From an uncultured Eubacteriales bacterium (GTDB taxonomy: Bacteria > Bacillota > Clostridia > UBA1381 > UBA9506): a DNA stretch of 13,308 nt. The position numbers and the translations under genes were made by a program. Below, one piece after another: positions 8,019 to 13,308 of this stretch. The notes below the pieces were generated by a model. The model saw nothing but the letters and a program-made list of their open reading frames with translations, made no database searches and had not been told where the DNA came from. Where the stretch lies: NCBI GenBank assembly GCA_900545185.1, contig UQYH01000066.1, positions 1 to 13,308 of the forward strand, given 5' to 3'. Positions within the stretch are counted from its first letter, which is position 1. Every line of letters starts with the position of its first letter.

Positions 8019-8039
8019 ATTGCCTGCCCCCGTATAAAG

Positions 8040-11000
8040 CTATTGTACGATCCGTTCAGACGGTGCCAGCGGCCGCAGGCTGTCCGCAGATTGCCATGTA
8101 AAGACCTGCGCCGCCGATACCGCTTTGCCGCTCGGCACAGTAAACCAAATATCTGTCTCTGTTCTGCCGCTCCGGCAATCTATTATGCGTTCCTGCGCGT
8201 CCAGTAGTGCCACAAGCACCACGGCAGGCGTTACGGCATTGTGATACACCCTTGCGCAAAAGCTTCCGTTTTGCGGAGGTGTTTCCGTCGTCACGCCGTT
8301 TTGAGAAAATGTGACCTTATCGACCGCCAGCACCTTGGATCTTTCAATCGGCTGTCCCATGCCGAGAATTTCCCAAATTTCGTATTGTACATAGTCTAAG
8401 TCTTGGTTCTTGATATCCAAGGTAATTTTAACCGTATCGGCCGCAACACCGCCCAGATCAATATGCGTGACGACCGCCTCGTTATCCCTCGTCCCTTTGG
8501 CAATCGCATCGCCAAAGATTTCTTTGGCCGTTACATATTTGGTGACACCGTAGCTTGTAATGCCCGTTTCGATTTTCACGCTGTCATAGCAGCCAACGCC
8601 GCCGCGATTGGTGTTATAGGCTTTCAGCCATCGTTCAACCGGCATAACGGTATCAAGAAGGTACAAGCCGCCCAAATCGATTGTAATTTTCAAAGGCTTC
8701 GCCACCGTGCCGAATGAAGCATAACGATCCAAAACACTGCCTCGGTAATTGTCATAGCTGCCGTCTACAATCATATAATCCCGCAACTGTGGTCGGGAAG
8801 GGATATTCACCGTAATCTTTTTGTTTAAAAACACATTGGTTCTCGTCGGCTCTTCCGTTGGTTTTGTGTAATCGGAATCCGTTTTCAGCTGCCAATCCGC
8901 AAGGGCGGTATAAGCCTTGGCTTCGCAAACGGGCGCCCCGTCCGCCATCGGCACAAGCTGCACCGCCATATAAACCGCAGATGTTCCCGTTTTATGAACG
9001 GCCAGCTTTTGCACTCCGCTGTTATCCGATTGTGTGTCAGGGTGCGGTGAGGTTGCTAAAGGTGCGGCCTCCATCACGCTGAAGGTCAGGCTGTCATCCT
9101 CCGAAATCAGCCGTGCCGCAATTTGCCGATCCCCTTGCGTTAAAATGGCCGTTTTGCCATCCTCACTCAGTGTAATGGCCGCTTCCGTATGCATAAACCA
9201 ATAATATTCAATCTCCTTTTCGGCCAGCAACTCATCCTGTATCAGCACCGCGCCCGTCTCTCTGTCCAAAAAAGCGCCGCGCCGCCAGGAGGATGCGCCT
9301 TTATACGCAAGCTCCCCGGTAAAATCATACACCGTAAACGCCGAAAGATGATTGGATGCAAATTGCTGCTGCCTGCCGAATGCTCCGGGGTCATGGTCTC
9401 TGCCTTCTCCGGGTTCGATAATCACTGTATTATGCCCTTCCGCTCTGGCGCGATAATAATGATGCTTGGGTGTCGAAAGGTCAACATAGGTCTGCCACTC
9501 TGCTCCCAAATCCAACGCCCAGCGTTTGCCGAGCATATCCACCACAAACGAGCCGTCAAAATCCTGCGTTGTATCGGCCGCTTTATTCATATAGCCGCCA
9601 AACAGCGTCAGCCACGTATCCTCCCGATGATTGCCCGACCGCATGACCGTCATGCCCACATTGCCGCGTGTGACAAAATCATACGCCGCTTCTGCGCTGC
9701 GTTCGTCTCCCGATTCGTACCATAAAATATCCTTATATGTAATCTGTGCCTTTTGTTCATCAATCTGCTGCTGCAAACGACAGGCAGTCAACTCCGGACG
9801 GTTCATTTTGGCACCGTACCAAAAAAATTCCGGCGAATTGACAAAGGCAGAGCTGTTGGAATCGTAATTAAACGCACCGGCCGGTCCCATCATTTGCGAC
9901 AGCCATGTAAAGGTTCGTTCCATGCCCGGACTGCTCATCATACCGTAATCGGTACCCAATGCCGTAGCCATAGAGTCAAACCCAAAGACCATATAAGACA
10001 TGGCAAATTCCCAATAGCCCGTTCCGTCCGTGCAGGCACCGTCAGGCATGTAGGTTTCCTGCCAGTCCTTCACGCGCTCCATTCCTTCGGTGATAACGCG
10101 CCCGACCTCTGTAAAGTCATAGGCGGTTAAATCTTCATCCCCAATGGCCAAGGCTGCCATAGCCGTGCCGCCGAAGCAAACCGCCACCCAGTTTTGCGGA
10201 TATGCCTGTGATGACTTGCTGCTCCAATACCAGGTTCGTTTCCGACCCGAAACTTCATTATAATCCTCCATAACGGGCTTTAATGCTTTTTCAACAATGG
10301 CTCTGCGGACGATTTCCTTTTCCTCTGCCGACATAGCCCGGTAACACCAGTCATATCCGATGGCAACCGCCGCGGCCATTTCTGCCGTATCTAAAAAATG
10401 ATACGGATGCCAATCGGGGAAGTATGCATCATCACAAACACGCAGCATAACCTCGACCGCACCGCGCGCATACCGGGTATCTCCCGTCATCTGATACGCA
10501 AACGCCATATTTTCAATGTACAAAAGCGCCTTTCGGCTGGTATATAAAAGCCGCAGTCCGCCATCTTCTAGCACATACTCCGGCAGCTCTGCTGTCAGGT
10601 AACGCTCCGCTTCTTCTATGACCCCTGCCATCCAGCTTTTATACGGCTCCTCACTTGCAACCTTTTCCCGCAGCACGGCGGCCTTATTCTCGTCCAGCAT
10701 CAGTCTGGGATGACGCTGCCCTGCGTTTTTTCCCTTTAAAAGTTCAATTACATCGGCAGCCGTTGGGGTTTCATAAATCACATCACGCAAGGCGGCATTT
10801 AAACATGCAAAATCATCCTTATCGTTCCAGTTAAAGCTGTCTGCCGTTTCACCTATCACCGCAATACCGCTTTCATCCTGCATAAATGCCATTGCAAACA
10901 CGTGGCAAACATCCTCGGCCGAAACATACAAATGACCATACGAAGCAAACGGAGCTGCCAAAAGCCCGATCGTCTCTCCGTTTACCGTGCAAGCCGCTTC

Positions 11001-11357
11001 TCCTTCCGTTATCCGCATGGCTTTACTGCCGTCCGTTATCTCTCCCGTGTGTGCGTCTCCGCTGTATGTAAGCTTAAGCGCTGCAGCCAAAAAGTCTGCC
11101 GGCAGCATGGCCGCTCCGTTTTGCAAAACAGGCGTTACCGCCGGATTTTCTGCATCAATTTGCATAATTGAATCGCCGATGCGCACACGGGGACTTTTAA
11201 CATAAAAAAACATATTGCCGTTCACTCCTGCCGAAAAATTTTGTTCTGTTTGTATTTCATCCGCTGCCGCTGATGCGCTGCACGTCGTGACGAACAAAGG
11301 ATGCACCCATAGCATTGCCATAAGCCAGACAAGCGTAAAGCATATCACCTTTTTCAT
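8040..11357 (-). CDS. Secreted multidomain heparinase II/III-like polysaccharide lyase
   Basis: This is the extracellular depolymerase of the locus, predicted to cleave a uronic-acid polysaccharide by beta-elimination. The 1105 residues comprise a signal peptide (1 to about 31, with Ala-rich sites around SASAAA) and an N-terminal copper-amine-oxidase-like stalk domain (about 50-170; ends of two repeats near AAMLPADFLAAAL and GHLYVSAEDVC). An alpha/alpha-toroid follows at about 215-560, then a heparinase II/III beta-sandwich at about 560-820. A discoidin-like carbohydrate-binding region lies at about 840-1000, with a C-terminal Ig-like segment from 1005. Candidate catalytic residues by family pattern are Asn389 (PQNWVAV), Tyr448 (DGTGYWEF) and His642 (AEGHNTVII). 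The start at 11357 is fixed by AGAGGAG 7 bases upstream; a reading 12 codons longer starts in the leader. No SLH, LPXTG or transmembrane anchor is seen. Specific family (PL12, 15, 17 or 21, or a new one) and substrate are not assigned. Confidence 0.85.
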   Translation of the reverse strand: MKKVICFTLVWLMAMLWVHPLFVTTCSASAAADEIQTEQNFSAGVNGNMFFYVKSPRVRIGDSIMQIDAENPAVTPVLQNGAAMLPADFLAAALKLTYSGDAHTGEITDGSKAMRITEGEAACTVNGETIGLLAAPFASYGHLYVSAEDVCHVFAMAFMQDESGIAVIGETADSFNWNDKDDFACLNAALRDVIYETPTAADVIELLKGKNAGQRHPRLMLDENKAAVLREKVASEEPYKSWMAGVIEEAERYLTAELPEYVLEDGGLRLLYTSRKALLYIENMAFAYQMTGDTRYARGAVEVMLRVCDDAYFPDWHPYHFLDTAEMAAAVAIGYDWCYRAMSAEEKEIVRRAIVEKALKPVMEDYNEVSGRKRTWYWSSKSSQAYPQNWVAVCFGGTAMAALAIGDEDLTAYDFTEVGRVITEGMERVKDWQETYMPDGACTDGTGYWEFAMSYMVFGFDSMATALGTDYGMMSSPGMERTFTWLSQMMGPAGAFNYDSNSSAFVNSPEFFWYGAKMNRPELTACRLQQQIDEQKAQITYKDILWYESGDERSAEAAYDFVTRGNVGMTVMRSGNHREDTWLTLFGGYMNKAADTTQDFDGSFVVDMLGKRWALDLGAEWQTYVDLSTPKHHYYRARAEGHNTVIIEPGEGRDHDPGAFGRQQQFASNHLSAFTVYDFTGELAYKGASSWRRGAFLDRETGAVLIQDELLAEKEIEYYWFMHTEAAITLSEDGKTAILTQGDRQIAARLISEDDSLTFSVMEAAPLATSPHPDTQSDNSGVQKLAVHKTGTSAVYMAVQLVPMADGAPVCEAKAYTALADWQLKTDSDYTKPTEEPTRTNVFLNKKITVNIPSRPQLRDYMIVDGSYDNYRGSVLDRYASFGTVAKPLKITIDLGGLYLLDTVMPVERWLKAYNTNRGGVGCYDSVKIETGITSYGVTKYVTAKEIFGDAIAKGTRDNEAVVTHIDLGGVAADTVKITLDIKNQDLDYVQYEIWEILGMGQPIERSKVLAVDKVTFSQNGVTTETPPQNGSFCARVYHNAVTPAVVLVALLDAQERIIDCRSGRTETDIWFTVPSGKAVSAAQVFTWQSADSLRPLAPSERIVQ

Positions 11358-11364
11358 TTCCGCA

Positions 11365-11371
11365 CTCCTCT
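11365..11371 (-). promoter_or_regulatory. Ribosome binding site fixing the lyase start
   Basis: The minus strand reads AGAGGAG, 7 bases before the ATG at 11355-11357. The resulting N-terminus, MKKVICF, is a normal signal-peptide start; the alternative ATG at 11393 would sit only about 6 bases beyond the -10 box. Confidence 0.8.
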
Positions 11372-11398
11372 CTCCCGTCCGCTGCAATAACATTTTTT

Positions 11399-11427
11399 AT
11401 TGTAGCATATTCCTTTGGCGGATTCAA
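11399..11427 (-). promoter_or_regulatory. Sigma-A promoter of the lyase operon
   Basis: On the minus strand, TTGAAT (11422-11427) and TACAAT (11399-11404) are separated by 17 bases, with a TGC extension directly before the -10 box. The -35 box is the end of the promoter-proximal 20-base repeat, as in the GH88 promoter. The lyase start codon lies about 42 bases downstream of the -10 box. Confidence 0.8.
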
Positions 11428-11462
11428 CTGCCAACATGTGATATTCATGTCAAAATCGTGCG
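11423..11462 (-). promoter_or_regulatory. Two tandem 20-bp direct repeats, probable AraC-family operator
   Basis: On the minus strand, two adjacent 20-base units run from 11462 to 11443 (CGCACGATTTTGACATGAAT) and from 11442 to 11423 (ATCACATGTTGGCAGTTGAA). Aligned with the three units at 3756-3815, positions 3-5 (CAC) and 12 (G) are invariant in all five, position 10 is T in four of five, and the unit end ATGAAT is shared by the distal unit here and the middle unit there. The proximal unit overlaps the -35 box in exactly the same register as at the GH88 promoter. The copies here are less perfect, so the site may be weaker. Confidence 0.6.
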
Positions 11463-11680
11463 GTTTCCCCGTTTCCTACCGCAACGGTGATAGCCGCTCC
11501 GGCCGTCCGGATACGAAGCCAATGCGTCAATCAGCATAGCACCTACTGGCTTCATCCGCTTGATTTTCGCCAACGATTTTTCCGTGGAATCCGGGTGGAT
11601 ATGAACGTCCGCAAAATAAGCACTTTTGTGTTGATTTTCCGCTTTTTAACCAAAATCTCTGTTTTTAAATTCAACCGTTC
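11463..11680. other. Intergenic tract between the divergent promoters, no gene assigned
   Basis: This stretch lies between the lyase operator and the plus-strand promoter. No ribosome binding site with an adequate start codon is visible on either strand. On the minus strand one frame stays open from about 11650 down to 11450 (with peptides such as MKPVGAMLIDALASYPDGR) and a second is open for some 40 codons; neither matches a family I recognise. It could be a decayed gene or a dispersed intergenic repeat. Confidence 0.35.
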
Positions 11681-11709
11681 TTGACAGACACCCGAAGAAC
11701 TGATACAAT
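11681..11709 (+). promoter_or_regulatory. Sigma-A promoter of the plus-strand unit
   Basis: A perfect -35 box TTGACA (11681-11686) and TACAAT (11704-11709) are separated by 17 bases, with a TGA extension before the -10 box. This is the strongest consensus promoter in the window. No copies of the 20-base repeat precede it in register, so it may not be under the same regulator. It feeds a gene remnant and then the second oxidoreductase. Confidence 0.8.
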
Positions 11710-11752
11710 AAATTTAAATACAATTTTGCCAAAATATGAAGGGGTTTATCTT

Positions 11753-11919
11753 ATGTATTGACTCCTTCTGAGAAACCGGAATACAAAACGCAATGTATAA
11801 AAATAACAGCGGCATTGGCATGTCTTACACTGCCGATGTCTTTAATTTCCTTCGGTGTTTACTTTAATTTGGCATTCAAGCAGTTTCACATAAATTCCAT
11901 CCGCTATGACCGGCTTTAA
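11753..11919 (+). pseudogene. Remnant of a gene start encoding one membrane segment
   Basis: AAGGGG lies 8 bases before an ATG at 11753, but that frame stops at the third codon. In the next frame, without a start of its own other than a TTG at 11758, 53 codons stay open to a TAA at 11917. They read like the N-terminus of a membrane sensor: a charged head (EKPEYKTQCIK), a hydrophobic segment (ALACLTLPMSLISFGVYF), then a more polar NLAFKQFHINSIRYDRL. A one-base frameshift after the second codon would join the ribosome binding site to this peptide. The arrangement resembles the first 50 residues of a membrane-bound AraC regulator or histidine kinase whose body is deleted. Alternatives are a short TTG-started membrane peptide or chance. 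Confidence 0.4.
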
Positions 11920-11926
11920 AAAGCCG
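11911..11926. repeat. Short palindrome at the end of the gene remnant
   Basis: The sequence CGGCTTTAAAAAGCCG is a perfect inverted repeat containing the remnant's stop codon. It lacks a following T tract and so is a poor terminator on the plus strand. It may mark the point where the remnant's body was lost. Confidence 0.35.
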
Positions 11927-11970
11927 AACAATGTTGCACCGCAGGGATATCGCAGTCAAAAAGATGAATA

Positions 11971-11978
11971 AAAGGAGG
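11971..11978 (+). promoter_or_regulatory. Ribosome binding site fixing the plus-strand oxidoreductase start
   Basis: AAAGGAGG, close to the perfect anti-16S complement, lies 9 bases before the ATG at 11988. This rules out the longer in-frame reading from 11931, whose start has no such site. Confidence 0.9.
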
Positions 11979-11987
11979 AGTCCAAAC

Positions 11988-13004
11988 ATGTATAAGTACG
12001 GAATAATAGGGTTCGGAGGCTTGGGGAAAATTCATTTATCCAACCTGATGGCTCTGCAAAAGGAACGCGGTGACATTGAGCTTGCCGCCATTTGCGGCAC
12101 AACGCTTGAAAACGCATGTAAGCTGACCTCGCTTAACCTCGGCTCGGTACAGCTGTCAGAATCGGATTTTGCATCCTGCGCTTTTTATGATGATTACAAA
12201 GAGATGGTGCAAAACGAGCCGTTAGATTTTGTGCTGTCCGTGCTGCCCTCCTATCTTCATGCTGAGGTTGCCGTTTACTGTATGGAGCACGGCATAGACG
12301 TTTTTTCTGAAAAACCCATGGCGCTTTCGGAAAAAGACTGCGTAAAGATGATTCAAACATCCGAAAAAACGGGCAAAAAGCTTGTGATAGGACAGTGCCA
12401 GCGGTTTTGTCATGCATATCGGCAAATAAAGCACTTTACACAATCAAAACAATACGGTAAGGTTTACAGAGCCAAATTTATTCGTTTAAGCCAAACACCG
12501 CTATGGACTTGGAACAACTGGATCACAAAGCGCGAACTGAGCGGCGGTTGTGTTATCGATATGCACGTCCATGATACGGATTTGATTAACTGGATATTCG
12601 GAACCCCGAAATCGGTACAAAGCTATATTACATCCAATAAGGTCGAGTATGAAGGCATTACGTCAAGGTTTGATTACGGCGATTTTTCTGTCACCGCCGA
12701 AGCCGATTGGTCGTTTCCTCAAAAATTTCCTTTCACGGCCGAGTGCATCATCAACTATGAAAAAGCAACCGTTGTATTGAAAAACAATACGCTTACGATA
12801 TATGACGATGAGCATATAACAGAAGCAGAGAGCGATGCCGAAGATTATTTTTACAAAGAAATAAAGGCATTTGTTGACTATGTCACAACAAATATGATGA
12901 ACCCCAACCTGGACGCACGTTCTGTGCTGGCGTCCATGAAGCTCGTCATGAGTGAAATTCAATCTGCCGAAAGCAAGGAAATTGTGTATTTGGGCAAGCA
13001 ATAA
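11988..13004 (+). CDS. Second Gfo/Idh/MocA-family oxidoreductase
   Basis: A cytoplasmic nicotinamide-dependent dehydrogenase of 338 residues, only distantly similar to the one at 6208-7254. It has the Rossmann glycine loop GFGGLG (8-13), the conserved SEKPMALSEKDC (107-118, lysine 109) and LSGGCVIDMHVHDTDLINW (184-202), where the GG, Asp191, His195 and Asp198 pattern matches the substrate-site helix of the family. The C-terminal half forms the usual alpha/beta dimerisation domain and ends with a helix and YLGKQ. The gene is divergent from the lyase operon and served by the promoter at 11681. It may act on a sugar from the same polysaccharide, but its separate promoter without the 20-base repeats suggests different or constitutive control. 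The substrate is unknown. Confidence 0.9.
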   Translation: MYKYGIIGFGGLGKIHLSNLMALQKERGDIELAAICGTTLENACKLTSLNLGSVQLSESDFASCAFYDDYKEMVQNEPLDFVLSVLPSYLHAEVAVYCMEHGIDVFSEKPMALSEKDCVKMIQTSEKTGKKLVIGQCQRFCHAYRQIKHFTQSKQYGKVYRAKFIRLSQTPLWTWNNWITKRELSGGCVIDMHVHDTDLINWIFGTPKSVQSYITSNKVEYEGITSRFDYGDFSVTAEADWSFPQKFPFTAECIINYEKATVVLKNNTLTIYDDEHITEAESDAEDYFYKEIKAFVDYVTTNMMNPNLDARSVLASMKLVMSEIQSAESKEIVYLGKQ

Positions 13005-13059
13005 AGCAAATAAATGTTGACGGTGAATATAAAGGTCACCCCAACAATGTAAAAGAAAC

Positions 13060-13095
13060 GGCTTCTGCCATCCGATAAATCAGATGGCAGAAGCC
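13060..13095. terminator. Strong 13-bp hairpin downstream of the second oxidoreductase
   Basis: A perfect inverted repeat, GGCTTCTGCCATC (13060-13072) and GATGGCAGAAGCC (13083-13095), encloses a 10-base loop. It lies 55 bases after the oxidoreductase stop. On the minus strand it is followed by GTTTCTTTTAC, so it would terminate leftward transcription better; on the plus strand it is followed only by AAATTATC. It is best read as an intrinsic terminator, possibly bidirectional. Confidence 0.6.
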
Positions 13096-13308
13096 AAATT
13101 ATCTAAGCAGCACGGCTGCATTTTGATGAATCACAGACCTTTCGGCCGCGACTATAGTGTCGGCTCCTTGCTTGCAGTACCGTTTCGGCGCATTTTTTGC
13201 CGACCGCGCGCAAGGAGCTGATTTTGATAGTCTTTAGCGATCTGAATTAAAGTTTATTGCAAAAATAATTTATTTTAACTCAAAAATCAGTATCATGATT
13301 GCAAAAAT
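13096..13308. other. Non-coding tail with a nested hairpin, no gene recognised
   Basis: No start codon with a ribosome binding site and adequate reading frame is visible. The central part is richer in G+C and can fold: GCTCCTTGC (13163-13171) pairs with GCAAGGAGC (13210-13218), enclosing a smaller stem TCGGC (13185-13189) and GCCGA (13199-13203). The last 60 bases are very A+T-rich. The tract could be the downstream part of a structured RNA read leftward into the hairpin at 13060-13095, or a dispersed repeat. Confidence 0.35.

Noticed and set aside
9189..9725. A 178-codon plus-strand reading frame opposite the lyase gene.
   Set aside because: It is a shadow of the lyase coding frame, with Cys, His and Arg-rich composition typical of antisense reading and no start signals.
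11257..11448. A 63-codon minus-strand frame overlapping the lyase promoter and start.
   Set aside because: It spans the -10 box, ribosome binding site and signal-peptide codons of the lyase, and has no ribosome binding site of its own.
11595..11605. GTGGATATGAA on the plus strand, identical to part of the middle 20-base repeat at 3776-3795.
   Set aside because: The rest of the unit does not match, no neighbouring unit falls in 20-base register, and it lies about 75 bases from the plus-strand -35 box, so chance is the simpler reading.
13016..13045. Interrupted inverted repeat GTTG-GGTGA with TCACC-CAAC just after the second oxidoreductase.
   Set aside because: The stem has an internal loop and no T tract, and a much stronger hairpin follows at 13060-13095; not listed as a terminator.
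1..13308. CRISPR arrays, tRNA or rRNA genes, insertion sequences and transposase genes.
   Set aside because: None seen: no spaced repeats beyond the 20-base operator units, no tRNA-like cloverleaf, no transposase motifs or flanking inverted repeats.

Overview
The window looks like an accessory carbohydrate-utilisation locus from a low-to-mid G+C Firmicute, most likely a gut-type Clostridia member. The evidence is AGGAGG-type ribosome binding sites, sigma-A promoters, an LplA/LplB-type sugar ABC importer, a membrane-anchored AraC regulator, and the absence of any SusC/SusD pair. The taxon is inference; there is no rRNA or marker gene here.

Layout. Seven of the eight intact or partial genes are on the minus strand, so transcription runs from high to low coordinates. 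A promoter at 11399-11427 drives a large secreted heparinase II/III-like polysaccharide lyase (11357-8040), a PHP-domain metallohydrolase (8018-7305) and a Gfo/Idh/MocA oxidoreductase (7254-6208). A hairpin follows. Next comes a 748-residue membrane-spanning AraC-family sensor/regulator (6113-3867) with a good terminator behind it (3823-3860). A second promoter (3731-3760) drives a GH88 unsaturated glucuronyl hydrolase (3677-2493), a lipoprotein solute-binding protein (2447-834) and an LplB-like permease that runs off the left edge (807-1). On the plus strand, a textbook promoter (11681-11709) precedes the remnant of a short membrane-segment gene (11753-11919) and a second Gfo/Idh/MocA oxidoreductase (11988-13004). 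The last 300 bases hold hairpins but no recognisable gene.

Inferred pathway. The lyase would cut a uronic-acid-containing polysaccharide outside the cell by beta-elimination, leaving oligosaccharides with an unsaturated uronyl end. The binding protein and permease would import these. GH88 would remove the unsaturated uronyl residue in the cytoplasm. The two oxidoreductases and the PHP protein would act on the released sugars or on modified intermediates. The substrate (glycosaminoglycan, plant, algal or microbial) cannot be fixed from the sequence: no sulfatase, KduI/KduD-type enzyme or kinase is present in the window.

Main observation. The promoters of the lyase operon and of the GH88-transporter operon carry the same exactly 20-bp-periodic direct repeats (three copies at 3756-3815, two at 11423-11462). 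In each, the promoter-proximal copy overlaps the -35 box in the same register. This is the expected architecture of an AraC-type activator site and suggests that the regulator encoded between the two operons controls both.
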